A stretch of 64,000 nucleotides of DNA from Cristatella mucedo (taxonomy: Eukaryota > Bryozoa > Phylactolaemata > Cristatellidae). Both the position numbers and the translations under genes were made by a program. The stretch spans positions 3,729,501-3,793,500 of the forward strand of contig WPIO01000019.1 in NCBI GenBank assembly GCA_009760855.2. Reading direction: 5' to 3'. How positions within the stretch are numbered: position 1 is the first letter of the stretch; every line of letters begins with the position of its first letter. Of the stretch, positions 1-40,860 are shown piece after piece. The notes beneath the pieces were generated by a model that searched no databases, had not been told where the DNA came from, and saw only the letters and a list, made by a program, of their open reading frames with translations.

Positions 1-557
1 AGGAAGCCCTGGCTTTTCTAACCGGGCTAGTGTAGACTTGGAGGAACTCGTCCTTGAAATTGGCAGGATCGTCAACAGAACCAAGCTACCCAAGAACGCC
101 ACAGCATTCACAACACATTGAGCCTACTGCCTGGCGATCTGGGGCTCACTTCAGGTCGCCAACAGATGGAATCCAGCCGAGTTCTTGCAGTCCCCGAGAG
201 ATCATCCCAGACCTACATCCAGCGCCTGCCAGATGGCACAGAGGTGCCATGCCAAAAGCAGCGACATTAATAGGACAGCGAAACCACGTGTGACTGCAGT
301 CGGCACCACTCCAGGCACCAGAGGCGCCCCTCCAAGTGCATCGTAACATCAAAGAATAGCACAGATGAGACGGCGGTGACAGATGACAGTAGCTAAGATG
401 GCCTAACCATGCAGTCGCAGCCATCTCTGAAAATCGTGACAGCTCCCGAGCAAGCCATCCATAGCAAGCCTGCTCTTACGTGCCAATTAATTCCTCGAGA
501 TACTGCGATCTGAAGGGGGTGTGTGTGAGGAGCCCACACTATTCGGCCAACTACCTT

Positions 558-596
558 GAGAGAGAGAGAGAGGGAGAGAGAGAAAGAGAGAGAAAG
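558..596. repeat. (GA)n microsatellite, interrupted
   Basis: GA repeats broken by GG and AAA. Confidence 0.9.
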
Positions 597-929
597 GTCG
601 AAAGAAATGGAGTGAGAGAGGAGAGGAACAGAGGGCCGTTGTGTAAAGCGTTTGCCAGCTGCAGCCACAGGACGGCTCGGTCCCAATCAATCAAGCAGCT
701 GGCCGGTCGTATCCCTGCGGTGCTTAGACTGACCTTTACAACGGCTTCAAGCCGAAGCTGGTGAATTAATAATGGGCTGGAGGAAAAACAACGCTAGCAC
801 AGTAAGCCCGCGGGACGGACGGCCGCTGGCTGGCGCATTACGACCTAGTTCCTCCTCACGAGTCGCTGCATAACCTGGGCAAAACAGCTCGGTGCACAAT
901 AGATTTCTTTGGCGCTTGAGGATATGCAC

Positions 930-967
930 AGCCAAACGACACAAGCCAAACGACACAAGCCAAACGA
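930..967. repeat. 14-bp tandem repeat, nearly 3 units
   Basis: The unit GCCAAACGACACAA is repeated without change; the third unit is cut short. Confidence 0.85.
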
Positions 968-1044
968 TGTAGATATTTGCATTTTACCCTGAACGAGCTA
1001 GTGAGGGCACAACGTTGGCGTTCATGTATTTGCTTGTGCTCGCG

Positions 1045-1220
1045 GCCGTACCGGTGGGCATGCGGGGCTTCTTTTCACGACCTCGGTGCCGAGGTCGTAG
1101 GTTCGAATCATGCGGCCGGTGATCCTTTATTGCCGCTGGCTACAAGCTGTGGTAATAGCCGTAAAAAATCTTCTGTTGCTATACAAAAGAGGCTGTTAAA
1201 TCAGCTAGTATTTATTTGTA
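1045..1220 (+). mobile_element. tRNA-derived SINE, family A
   Basis: Has a pol III B box (GGTTCGAATC at 1100-1109) after GACCTCGGTGCCGAGGTCGT. The body GTGGTAATAGCCGTAAAAAA and the 3' end GAGGCTGTTAAATCAGCTAG are shared by about a dozen copies in this window. The A-box part is decayed. Confidence 0.8.
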
Positions 1221-2065
1221 TAATGCTGTGGGCTCCACCCTGCGATGGCCCCCACCCAGTCAACCTCACAGCTGAGATTGGCGAAGGTTGCAGCGAAAAT
1301 CGCTCGAGGCTTCGACCGTTGCATCCTGCCGTCCCGTGCTGCCGCCAGGTGCGACCTCCTCCAGCCACGTTCCATGCTTGCAGATGAGATCACGTCCACA
1401 GAAAGGAGGCGCCAGCGCTTCAGGCAGCAGAAGTCGTCGAGCCGCCACGATCGGGACGCCCGAAATGCACCGGCTCCTCCTCACAATGCTGCCCTCTCGG
1501 GGGGCCTTGCGGACAGTTTTGACACGTACTACAGCAGTGGCAGACAGTCGCCTGGCAGTGGCACGATAGACGCTGAAAAATCGCGATTTACTGCTGTCTC
1601 GACCGCCAACAACAATGCGGGATGACGAGAACAGGCAGCCACACCTCTAGCTAGACTGGCTATCGTAACTGAGCCTTCACCGGGCCACCGGAGGTGCATA
1701 CGCTGGGACAGGAAGGCAACGTTGAAAAGGAGGAGGAGAAAGAAGAGGAGGACGATCGCACTGCTTGTTATCTTTTCATCGTCACTTCCGTCCTTACGAC
1801 TGCATCTCACATGCACTACTTCATTTTTGCTGCATCGCCAGAGGTGACCGCCGAAGCAGCCGCAAGCCGGCTGTCTACTTTGCAGTTGAACTGAAGCAGA
1901 GGCGACGCCCACTTGCATCAGGCGATCGCTTCGGCTTCGCACTTGAAAGTAGCAAGAGCAGCCGGCGCCTAGCTCCGCGCAGAGTCGCAGCCGTGACTGC
2001 AGCCGAAGGTTGACAGACAGAGGCAGACAGCAGCTGCCTGGCCAGGCTGGGCCGAGGAGATGCAT

Positions 2066-2172
<107 letters not shown>

Positions 2173-2557
2173 GAGAGAGAACAGCCAGGGTAGCAAGGCT
2201 CGGCTCTTTTGGGCTCATGCCAGCAGGCAAGCAGGGCACCTAATCATCACGTGGTCGTCGTTGAGAGCAGCTAGATGTATCTATCACACACAGCAGGCAA
2301 ATAGGGGCTACCTCAGTTCACCAAGACCTGAGGGGCTGCCTGCGCTCAGGCCTAACAGAATGCTTGGTCGATCGTATTTATGAGAGAAATTGCCAAGATC
2401 TACTCCACTGTTGATGTTGCTGCAGCTGCTCCTTCCACCCTTCCATCTCAGCAGCCAGTCAGGGCAGAGCCCGCCACAAAGCAAATTAATCGCCTTTTTG
2501 GCACCACATAAGCAAGACCAGAAGCTGCTGGTGAACCGAACCGCCATGATGCCGAGA

Positions 2558-2566
<9 letters not shown>

Positions 2567-2636
<70 letters not shown>
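2567..2636. repeat. (GA)n microsatellite, about 35 units
   Basis: Follows CGAGAAAGAGAAAGA. Confidence 0.97.
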
Positions 2637-2639
<3 letters not shown>

Positions 2640-3674
2640 AAGGAGAGAAAGGACAAAACAGCCGCTTTCAGCAGGCCGCACGTGAGTTTCACTAGTCGAC
2701 CAATAGCGACCTGACGTGCACGGCTGGTGCACATGCCTGCAATTGCACATCGGCAAATGCGCGCACGTTTCTGCTCGGAGACTAACATCTAACAGATGGA
2801 GTAAGCGACTTTAGTGGAGCAGCTCTGTGCTAGTGAGTGCTGGAACAGGCTAGTGCTGCTAGCTGCCTCTTTGCTGAGCGCCAGCTATGCTAGCCAGGCA
2901 GGCTTGCCAACGAGCAATGACAGAGCACGTGCCTCTATGGTTGGTCCTGCCAAATAAAGGTCAATCGATAAATGTCACGTTGCCTCTGCATCAGCCTCAC
3001 CCTCACGGGCCGTGCTATCCCCTGCCGACGTTTAGTGACACTGCAATCGTGACTGGCTGCTTGCAATCTCGCAGTTGGAAGCAGACACGAAAATCCGCAC
3101 GAGGCCGTCTGTATTTGAGCTGGACAGTGGCTGCTGCATAGCTCGAGACAGATCTGGCAGATCAGAGCCATCGGAGTGCGCCTTCCGTTCTGCAAGGTCA
3201 GGGGGCTCGGGCGCAGGGCCCACTGCACGACGGTAGCAACAGCACTGAGGCGGCAGCAGCAGCAGTCGCAGTAGACAAAAGAACACCACCAAGAAGTCAC
3301 AAGGCACTAATCCAATAATGGGAGCATTAAAGTGAACCGATGGGGTCTGCAGTGGGATGGGGGGCCTCTGCCAGGCAATTACACATTAATACTGGAAGAG
3401 CACGTGTCCGAGTCTGCACAGACTTCTAAAGCCCGGCCATGGCACACAAGCGACAACCCACGCAGTGGCAAACCCACTTAACAGTAACACGGGCCATCGG
3501 GTATAGAGGTCAGTGACTAGAATGAGGGCTGGTGAACGCTTCAGCGGCGGCTCCGAGCTGCTACAGCAGCCGACGGCGCATGCCCATATAATAGTATCGC
3601 AGGAGCGTCTTGCCAAAAACTGGGTTAGATGCTCACGAGATGAATGCCCAGCAGAAGTCACCTCCGCGGCGGCC

Positions 3675-14215
<10,541 letters not shown>

Positions 14216-14221
14216 CTACAA

Positions 14222-15250
14222 ATAGTAGCATCAGCAATGTCATCAAGCATACCATTGTCAGATGCGACACGCACAGGGTCAGCATGCAAGTTTGGTCAGT
14301 TGCAGCAGGCACAGTGTCAGCACGTATAGCGCACGACGGACAAATCAAATAGACCCACCAAATGATAAGCGGGTGCGTTTTTAGCTTCTTTTTAAATATA
14401 GTCATGCCATGGGTCGTTGTGACGTGAGTCGGTAGTGAGTTACAGGCTTAGGGAGTGTAAGGTACTAAAGGCACGGTCTCCAACAATTTTGAGGGCCGTA
14501 CGAGGTATGGCTAAACGATTCGTGTCAAAACAGTATGATTCTTCACCTGGTAGGGGAGTAATTCTGATAGGTAGGCTGGAGCCAGAGAATGAAGGGAACT
14601 ACAAGTAAGTGAAAGAACCTTGAAGCCGATATGCTGCTTGATTGGGAGACAGTGCAGGAAGACGAGAAGTGGCGTGATGTGGCAACTGCTACGCTAATGA
14701 CAGACAAACCTAGCTGCCGAGCTCTTCACCAACGGCAAGCCCCTGATTGCACAGGCCGGTAGACCCGCAAGCAGTGAGTTGCAGAAGTCGAGACAGGATG
14801 TCACAAATGCATGGACCAGGCTCGACTTAATATCCCTGCCTAAGCAAGCCCGAATTTTAGCAATGTTGTGCAGCTGAAAGAAGGCAGACTTTACTGTGTG
14901 GCTGATGCACTCGTTGAATGAAAGGTCACTTTGGAACACGATACCTATATTACGTACATATTCAAAGGGAGATGTGCTGGCGGAGCCAATTTTGAGTGGC
15001 AGGTTTTCCAATTTCTGAATCACACTCGGTTTGCCCACAACTAATACGTAGGTTGGTTTTGTCATCGTTCGATTTAAGAAAGATCGCTGCCATCCATGTG
15101 CAGATGTCATCAATACATGCAGCAAGAGTGTGTAGAGAAGTCGATGTGCTCGAGGGCTGAAAGGGATCAAAGCAAAGGCACAACTGGGTGTCATCTGCAT
15201 AGAAGTGAGAGCTTAGATTGTGCTTGGCAATTACATCGGCAAGAGCGAGA
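14222..15250 (-). mobile_element. L2-type LINE copy, old, 3' half of RT and 3' UTR
   Basis: Minus-strand frames read SFNECISHTVKSAFFQLHNI, AKIRACLGRDIKSSLVHAFV and CLDFCNSLLAGLPACAIRGL, matching the younger L2 copies at 24-25 kb and 33-34 kb. The 3' UTR (CACAGGGTCAGCATGC) is recognisable down to about 14222. The 5' side breaks off at an A/T run near 15270. It lies in the sense direction upstream of a UBE2W exon. Confidence 0.85.
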
Positions 15251-15294
15251 GTATAGACTGTGAAAGGATTTTTTTTGTAAAAAAAAAAATAATG

Positions 15295-15410
15295 TAGTGT
15301 AATCTATCTCCCTCGGTAATCCACTAAGCCACAAAGACTATGTAGGTGTTAGGTAGGAGAGTTTTGCATAGTGCACTCACAGCCGAAGCAGCTTTCGGCA
15401 TACCTTTGCA
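15295..15410 (-). mobile_element. 3' fragment of a second LINE family (LINE-B)
   Basis: Shares TTTTGCATAGTGCACTCAC, the GAAGCAGCTTTCGGCATAC region and CCACAAAGACTA with the longer copy at 27120-27640. Confidence 0.6.
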
Positions 15411-15582
15411 TGCTGACCCAGTGTATGTCATCTCTAACCATGTTCTGCTTGTTGTTATTGAGCATGCTATCTCTAACCAGTCGAATATGCTTCCTTTGCA
15501 GCATATGTAAAGTGCCTAGAAAGAGATTAAGTTCTCTGAGAGTGCTATCCAAATGTATTATTATTGTTATCCTTAAAAGAAG
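15411..15582 (+). mobile_element. L2 3' UTR fragment
   Basis: Contains ATCTCTAACCATGTTCTGCT, GTGCCTAGAAAGAGATTAAG, TTCTCTGAGAGTGCTATCC and an ATTATTATTG tail. This is the same 3' end as the complete L2 copies. Confidence 0.75.
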
Positions 15583-15629
15583 AGGACCGAGCACTGAGCC
15601 CAGAGGTACCCCCACCACTCGTGTTTGCT

Positions 15630-15776
15630 CACTGGTTTGGCCCAACGGTTAAAGTGCTCGCCCGACCAAGGTCTGGCCGAGGTCGTGGGCTCGAGCCCCG
15701 AGGCATATGTGAAGTGCCTGAATAGAGATTACGTTCTCTCAGGGCATTATACAAATGAATTATATTTATATTAAAA
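15630..15776 (+). mobile_element. tRNA-derived SINE, family B (L2-tailed)
   Basis: A-box part TTTGGCCCAACGGTTAAAGT, B-box part GTCGTGGGCTCGAGCCCCGA, then AAGTGCCTGAATAGAGATTA, CGTTCTCTCAGGGCATTATA and an AT-rich end. The last 50 bp resemble the L2 3' end. Confidence 0.8.
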
Positions 15777-16773
15777 GAAAATGCTGCACATAGTGGTCCA
15801 CATAAACTGTCTGAATAGAGATGACTGAGACAGCAGGAGAGAAGAGTGCAGGAGAGATAATGCAGGAGAGAAGAGTGAGCAGCGGTGAGCAGCATAATTG
15901 CTGTTCCTGCACGCATGGCCGCAGCCAAATATGCCAGGAAAACTGTCGACATTTTCAACGTCAAGTTCACCACCCTTATGCATTGCCTAATGAAGTCTGT
16001 TTAGGGTGAAGCTGTCATCAAAGACGAGTCGATAGAGTTGGCAGCGCTATTCCTGATATGAATATGGAAAAAAGAGCTCCGATCACGTTCAATCAGAGTT
16101 GCCATCACCAGCTGTTTTAGACTTCAGGTCTGCTGCAATGGGAGGCTGGAACTGGTTTTACTACGCGTGCACATCTGTCGATACAAGCATTCGTCAGCCA
16201 GCAGCATACGGCTGTCCTCCAAAGGAAACATCGTGCAGCGGTCACGACGCTATTCGAGGAGGACGGCACTCGGCGCGCACTAAGTACGAGCGTTGCGGTA
16301 AAGCCGAATTTAGAACGAAAATAACCTCGCGACTATCTGGTGTATCACTTCCGGGCAATCGGGCAGCGGAAGCTGAAATACGTCGCTACAAGGCGCATGC
16401 CAACCCATAAGAAATCGTAAGAATCGAGGCACGACGATCAACGTGGAGTGCAAATGTGGCACTGCTCAAACTCGGCAGGCGTCCAGTTGGAAGGATCTGA
16501 GCGATTTGGGCGGGGCCGCGGTCCAGCCTGCAACTAGCTGATTTGAGCATGATGCATTTGTTGCAAAGATATGCACAAGCCTATTTATACTGCTGAACAC
16601 AAAAATTCGGGTCCCCCGCTTAAAGGAACGGCAACGCAGTCGAACAGCTTGTTTAGTTAGTCCTAGCTGCCGATCTTACCTCCATAGAGGCCATTGCGAC
16701 GACTAATAATTCAGACTCGCTGTTCACTCTAAGCCACGCCCACTCATGAGCATCCGCAGCCGCTAGGTGCGCT

Positions 16774-16835
16774 GCTAATACGGCGACCGCAGCTGAAACT
16801 GATCTGGCTGTATGAACGAACAACGCCGTATTAGC
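16774..16835. repeat. 12-bp inverted repeat, 38-nt spacer
   Basis: GCTAATACGGCG at 16774-16785 and CGCCGTATTAGC at 16824-16835. Confidence 0.75.
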
Positions 16836-17758
16836 TGAGCTCGGACACAGTTTTTCAGGTGAACATAAATTACGACCTACGAGCTTGGCCGCTGGATTAT
16901 AACTGGGAGCCTCTTATGAAATAGCCGCGATAAGTCGAGACTTATGAGCAGCACGGTTTATGATTACGAGATTATTGTACCTGGTGATTACATAAGGAAT
17001 TGGCATGACTGCAGTTGCTCTCTCGGAATAAAGGACTGCCGGTCGGTTAGTCCTAGCGCTAAGCGTGAGCTGCTGTAAATCTGTAACGAGTCTTTTGGAA
17101 GTCGCCCTACCATATCAGCCGTAATATACAGGGTATTGTTTGTATTTTTCTAATACGGCGTTGCTGTTACCGCTGCGTGCAGGATAACTGGTTCAGTGTC
17201 GTTACTGCAGACGTATTGGAGCTTCAAGTGTTGCACTTGTATGCGCTTTTCCGCCACCCGAGCTAGTGAGGGTCGCCCGGGCATAACGACTTCAGGCTCT
17301 TCCATCGACAGATCGTGACTTTGACTATGCGTAAGCGAAGAAGTATCTACTATTTTTAATTCTGCGAGGGCGACACTGCGACTCACCCTCACCGTAAGCG
17401 CGCAAAAAATTCCGCCTCTAAAATGCTCACGAACGTGAGTAGCAGCTCGAAAAGCCAGGCCTCACGCTGCAAGAAACTGATGCAGAGTATTTTTTGTGCA
17501 GGGAAACGACTTTGGTGTTTGGTTTTCCGCACATTCGTTTAGACAGAGACGTTCATTTCAGAATTCGCCCCCTCTGGCTCTAGGCACAATGGTAGGCTGC
17601 TGTACTCTAGCTCGCACCTGCCGACTCAGGCGGGTGCGCGCCAGAGTACGCGGCAGCTGCAGGTGATCCTTTGTTGCCCACTGCAAGCGGGAGGGGGCAA
17701 TAGCGGCTAAGTGTCCTCTGGCGCTATGCAAATGAGGTTTTTGAATCCGCCGTCCTTA

Positions 17759-17912
17759 CAATATTTAAGTGAAATAGACAATCTAAATGCATTGTAAAAA
17801 AACACGTAATGTGGGACAGCGGTAGCTAATTGTCTGCCAATATTTAAGTAAAATAAACAATCCGAAGGTATTAGAAAAATACCGCGTTTTTGGCGGTAAC
17901 TAATCGTCTGCC
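17759..17912. repeat. Two diverged tandem units of about 77 bp
   Basis: Each unit starts CAATATTTAAGT (first unit at 17759, second at 17837) and ends near a GGTA(G/A)CTAATTGTCTGC-type block. Confidence 0.7.
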
Positions 17913-19197
17913 AATTAAAGTACCGCCCCACCCAACCAACTTATTATATAATAGCAAGATCATAAGTCATGCCAGAATCTCATTCGTACATGGTCATATA
18001 TCGCGCTGCTCATAAGGGTTATCGTGGTTATTTCATAAGCGGTTCAGTTATAGGTCAGCGGTAAAGCTCATAGTTCGGCAAAGCTCATAGTTCGTAATCC
18101 AGGTTCAGCTGTTAAGCTCGCTCTCCATAATCTCTGGGCAAGCAACATTTAATGAATAAAAAAGCGGTGAAATGCCACATTAAATGATGCTTACTGTCTT
18201 ATAAGCCGTAAATTTGCACTTAAGCGGAGTACAAGTGGAAAATCAATCTCAACTGTTATTCTTGGAAGCGAAGTATTCTAATATCCAACGTTCAATAAAG
18301 CGCATTTCTTACTGTGCAAAATTTTCAAAAAAATTTTGAACGCAGGACTGCTTTTCTTATAAGCGGAGTATTCTTATATCCGACATTACTTTACGCAGAG
18401 TTAACTGCAACATGTCTTGAATCCTCATATTGTGCCTCGTGCACCAAGAGTAATTACAAGAAGTTTAGGCTACAGCTTAGTGAACCTGTACTTTCATTCG
18501 TCACATATGGAGAAAAGTAATTTGTTACACATATTGGTACAAATTAAAATTAACTCGCAGCTCCTTTTTCGCAACGAGGTTGCAATTCGCAGCTTGCCGT
18601 AGTCCTGCGACATTTTTAGAGACTCCCACGTCGCAAAGTCAAGCCCCAAGTGCAATGGTGTCACTCGCTTTTTATTAGAAGACTACGGTTGATATCAATT
18701 GACCAGCAAAAGTAAGAGCCAACGAAATGCGAACCCTGGAACGTAGCCTCCAAAATCCATATCGCTAGTCACTTGGGCGAAGGGGGAGTCATGATGCAAG
18801 CACTTGATTTGGTTGCCAGGTTTTCCTTAAAGTGGTGTAGTCCCTCAGAATTCGACTTAGCTGCAATAAAAAAAAATCCTCGGTTAAAACAGCCGCATGC
18901 AGACAGACATATCTTTCTTTCATACTCCTAGCTGAATAAAAACTGGCGGCAGAGTAGCCATGGTTGCTCGCTACGCTCTCAATTTCCAGACGCTTGCAGT
19001 CCCCTCGTAGAAGTCTTTCGAATCTCTTGTACCGAGTTCATCCAACAGTAAGTTGCTTATGGTAGCCTTAAAGTCACCAGGCTCCAAGACTTGCTTTATA
19101 TCGGATTTGTCGTATCTCATTTCAAATTATGCGTTCAATAAATCTTCCCTTTCTTGTACTCGGCGATTTTGACATTCATTTCAATACAAAGTACCTG

Positions 19198-19378
19198 CTG
19201 ATTTAACAGCCTCTCTGTATAGCGGCGACACAAGAGCCTTTACGGCTATCACCACTGCTTGCAGCAGTGATGCAGAATCACCCACCAGAATCACCACCCA
19301 CCCACCCAGAATCGAACCACGACCTCGGGACCGAGGTCGTAAAGACCAATCGCCTTACCTAATGTGCCATCGTGGCTA
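19198..19378 (-). mobile_element. SINE family A
   Basis: Reverse copy from GCTGATTTAACAGCCTCTCT to CCATCGTGGC. It has an inserted CCACC-rich stretch and a B box as GAATCGAACCACGACCTCGG. Confidence 0.8.
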
Positions 19379-19566
19379 ACCGAGCTGACCTCTACTTGCC
19401 GAATTTCATAGATCGGAGGATTCATTTTCTCTCTGGAGGCTCATGCGCACGGCCCAACGGAGATTTTTTCTCTCTCGACCAAAAACTCTCCCTCGATCCT
19501 ATTCTTTCGAACTCCCAACTATTACTAAGCTCAGCTCGTGTACTCACGCGTACTACGCTTATGCTT

Positions 19567-19632
19567 ATTTAACAGCCTTTCCAGTATAGCGGCGGCAGAA
19601 GAGCCTTAAAGGCTATCACCACCGATATGGAA
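19567..19632 (-). mobile_element. SINE family A, 3' part only
   Basis: TTTAACAGCCTTTCCAGTAT, then GGCAGAAGAGCCTTAAAGGC and TATCACCACC. Confidence 0.7.
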
Positions 19633-20079
19633 AGCCTTGTGGAATCATGTATCCACATTGCAATGTTGCTGATGCTAACCGTCGAACGTCTCCGCAGCTG
19701 CTCACAGGTCGGCACCACGCCAAGCGGAGCAACCTAGTGAAGCGTTAGTATCTTTGTCAGCAAGGAAACGCGACCAGAGATTACGCCTAGATAATGTCCC
19801 CACCGACTCTTTAACCTTCGTTCATCGCTGCAATCAATTCCACTTTCAAGTCTGACGCCCACTGACCTCATCTCTAGGTTCGCCTTCCAGCCTGAGAAGA
19901 CTAGTAAGAAGAAGGCCGCACTGCGCCGGAGTCCGCGTCCGAGATTCACGGTTTTCCGACTACCGACTACCAAGGTCGTCTGAGGCCGTCGTAGCCCATT
20001 CTACCACGAGTCAAAGGCCAAGCTTGGCCCAGTTGGATGAGCCCCAGCTGGCCGTATCACGCATACGGCTGCCCAGGGC

Positions 20080-20240
20080 TAGCGAACACTTTCATGTTAT
20101 GCTTGTTGTCATTGAGTATGCCACCGCCCACCATTCGATCGCGATTTCTTTGTAGCAATTGTACAGTGCCTAGAAAGAGATTAGTTCTCGAAGGGCGCTA
20201 TATCATATGTATTGTTATTATTAACAGTATAGTGAAAAAC
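20080..20240 (+). mobile_element. L2 3' UTR fragment
   Basis: GTTATGCTTGTTGTCATTGA, then GTGCCTAGAAAGAGATTAG, GAAGGGCGCTATATCATATG and a TTGTTATTATTAAC tail. Confidence 0.72.
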
Positions 20241-20824
20241 TATTAAACACCTTTGCAGTATGCTTAGGCTCATCGCTTTAATTTAACATATCTCAGTCTC
20301 TAATTTCACTCAGCTCTGTAAGACTAAACGGGTGTATAGCGAGCTTCACCTAAATAGCTTTCAGTACAGCTTTGTTTGAAAAATATCTACGATGTTTCAC
20401 TCGAGTAGGTTCTGAATAGTTCTTAAGTAGTACTCAATAAGTATCTTTCGTCGTGATGCCAGGTAACTTCTCCAGAAGTCCCAGACTACGGCTGCATTGT
20501 CGAAAAATTTCACCTCGATCTGAATGCATTTTTCTCTGAAACCTTCATAGAGCAACGACGCAGGTACTTTATTCATTTTCAGTTACCAAAACTCGCGAAT
20601 TCACTCTCATCGCCCCATTTAATTTTGCTCCAGCTTTCGTGGGTGTGGTGTACACTTTTGCCCTAGTTCACTCCAAACGAGCCACTTTTTTCGCGTCGGA
20701 CAGAAGTAATTTATTTTTTTTGCATTCCGAACAAGCATGCTTTGTTCATCTAGTCGACGCTTAAGCCTATCCCTATCAATTAGATTCCCTGTAACCGCCT
20801 GAAGGCGTTGAGTATGACCTCATC

Positions 20825-20985
20825 GAACTGATTTGGCCCAACGATTAAGGTGCTGGCAGCGACCAAGGTCAAGGTAAAGGAATGTATTTGATGGCCTAGG
20901 TCACGGGCTCGAGCCCAGTAGCATATATGAAGCACCTGAATCGAGATTAAGTTCTCTTAGGGTTCTATAGAAATGAATTATAGTA
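20825..20985 (+). mobile_element. SINE family B
   Basis: TTTGGCCCAACGATTAAGGT, TCACGGGCTCGAGCCCAGTA, CCTGAATCGAGATTAAGTTC. It has an extra AAGGTAAAGGAATGTATTTG stretch also seen in the copy at 48290. Confidence 0.78.
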
Positions 20986-21767
20986 TTCCACGGTACACTT
21001 CTAGGGTCCTGAATTTTGGACGGTAGATCAGAGATATTATTAGTAATGCCTGATTTTGCGATTTTTTGTGCGATCCCCGAATAGTATTAGTATTTTAATT
21101 TGTGTTAATGTTCTCACTGAACTGCACGCAATGCTTGGCGTCGCTTTTGACAGCAAAGAAATGCGAGACATCAAAGCCACGAGTGACTTTTAACGTTTTA
21201 GCGTTTGCTTGTCGACATTTGAACGTGTGCGAATAGGGGAAAGACGGAGCTTCTATTAATTGTAGGTAAAAACTCACGTCAAAGGTTCAGGGTATAATAC
21301 CAAGATTGTGGATATTTTGATGAAGAAATCTTCCACTCCTGCTCAGAATCTCGAGGTCACATTCGATAGCGAGCACAATCTTAGAGCAGGCAGCCATCGG
21401 CGAGGCCGATGAGACAATATAAGAGACTGCTTAGATCGCTTCACAGTGGAGCAGCTAGTTTATGTCCTCGAGACCGGAGGTGACATTCGGAGCACTGCTT
21501 TCGGTAGCCGGTGAATGGAACGGGCCTCGAAATCCAGCCAGCACCGAGGAACGCTCTCTATCTGTTCCCTACATACTTGAGTGCATCGCAGTTGCTGATT
21601 CAAGCTATTCCTCTAGGATGTACAGATTTGACCGACATTAATAGGGTAAATAAGCCTCGTTTTCCTCTTAATTACGCTGAAGTCATAATTACCAGTTTGC
21701 ATTGCTTATAGGTACGTAAATAGCCATTCGCTGCTAATTACATACTCGGTGGGCATTCTTATAATAA

Positions 21768-21845
21768 AAATTATAATAGTACATTTGTCACAGTAACCTC
21801 AGAGAACTCAATCTCTTTCTAGGTACTTTACATTTCATGCAGCTT
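21768..21845 (-). mobile_element. L2 3' tail fragment
   Basis: CAGAGAACTCAATCTCTTTC, TAGGTACTTTACATTTCATG preceded by AT-rich TTATAATA, which is the reverse of the L2 3' end. Confidence 0.65.
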
Positions 21846-22242
21846 GATAGGTCGGTGAGTCACCACCATAGCATGCATAATGTTTTTGCAACATTTTTAG
21901 GATTTTATAGATTTTTGAATGCTTAAACGTCCATGGTCACCAGCGAAAGAACACATTTTTTGAGTCACCAGTTCAGTCCAAGCGTCACAAGCTATTCACT
22001 GCTTTTGGCAAATAAACCGTTCCGACACGCTGACGTATAACTAGTACATTCACTCTCAGTATAATTCCAATTCAGCCAGGTGCCTCCGATGCTCATAATG
22101 AACTTGGATGCCCGTAACAAACGCGTTGGCCGATCACTCCTCCCGCCACAATCGGCGCTCGCTGCCCTCTGGTGCCTCTTGGTCCAAATGCGAATGACAC
22201 CGCCCACGTACGGACCGGTGAGGGCTGTCAACTGCCGCTATC

Positions 22243-39471
<17,229 letters not shown>

Positions 39472-40068
39472 CATCAGATTGCACTGAGAAGTATTATGTT
39501 CTAAATGTGGCCCTACGGCTTCTTCCTTCTGGAGATCACATTGCATCCACGCCCTGCTGACCTGGTATTCTGTCATTTACTTGCATTTGTGTTTTCGTGT
39601 CAATATTTTAGGCTGGTGACATTATTCTTTCCTCTGTATTTTTTTATTGCTTTTAGGCTTGTGTAACATACTCGATGCTATTAAATGATAGCTGCGTTAA
39701 CAAAAACCTGTGGCAGCACTCAGTTGCCCTTTTCCGGCCTGCTATCACATGGTTGCCACCTACATAGTTGAATAGAAATTTCTTTTAGGTGTTATATCTA
39801 TGGAATGCGATATAGCTTCTGAAAAATGTTACGTGCAGCACTTGCTGCTGTATAGCCCGATCGTTTGGGTAATATTCTTATCCTGATTTTTCTTGTATCT
39901 TCCTGTGTAACATGCCTTTGCCGACCGTTGTTCAATTCTGAGATTGATATCTCATATGCGCTGTGTGTAGACATGATCTCTTGTGGTTAGATGTCCGCAT
40001 GATCGTTGCACATGCAGAAGTAAAGTCTGCATGTGCCAGTCAACTCAATTGTACTGTAAATAGTTACT

Positions 40069-40074
40069 AATAAA
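40069..40074 (+). terminator. Poly(A) signal AATAAA of BPNT2
   Basis: AATAAA lies 598 bp after the BPNT2 stop, is followed within about 15 bp by a GT/T-rich stretch (GTGTATGCTGTTTTTG), and fits as the 3' end. A weaker ATTAAA at 39680-39685 is an alternative, shorter 3' UTR end. Confidence 0.65.
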
Positions 40075-40860
40075 TAAGGTGTATGCTGTTTTTGCGGACG
40101 ATGTGTGGACACTGGCACCCTCTGGTTTATTGTGTACATAATTCAAACCGAATAACAGCTACATGTAGTTACTTCTTATATATTTTTTCTAGGCGTATCT
40201 TGAGCTGGGCAGGGCTTCTTCATTAGCTATCCACTTTTCACATGTTCACTGGTAAGCCTAAATTGCCTACTTTAGCTAATGGCTACAGTATGTGCATAAG
40301 AAATATCACAATTCCACATTCCAAATTCGGTTTAACCGTTTGTATGTGCAGGAGAACAAGTCAGTGCTGCAGGCTGTGAATAGGTCATCCTTATAGGCAT
40401 GCTGCTGGCTAACATCGATTAGATAGTCGACTAATAAGTGAGTCTTGCAAGTAAACTGTAATGTCAAGTGGAGGGTCTGAGACCAATACGCCGGGAGTAC
40501 TCATTATTATAGTTTGCCCTGTGTATGTCGCAGTATTAGCCCCGGGCAAACAGACCTGCCAGCTGTACAGAGGCGATTTGAAGGGACCATTACTCAATAT
40601 AAGCTAGAAGATATTCGCTGTTCATCTGGGGTCTACTCAATGAGCTGGTCTGCGATCTGCTATAGGTGGAAGGCTTAGCTCGAATTGCTTTGACTGCCAG
40701 AGTGCCTTGCATGAGATGCTCTGTTCTACAGGCTGCCTTTGCAGCTTCTTTAACGAAAGGCTCCCTAGACCTGGTTCGACGGAATGACGCGGAGCTCTAT
40801 CATGTATAATAGAGGGTACAGTCACGTGCATCTACGTGTGACACTAGACCAAACTTGAGC

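Larger units (their letters stand above)
15985..19190. other. Gene-free stretch, AT-moderate, small internal repeats
   Basis: Holds the 12-bp inverted repeat, the 77-bp tandem pair and short repeats such as AAGCTCATAGTTCG (18065-18093). The first exon of UBE2W may lie in this area; I could not find it. Confidence 0.5.
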
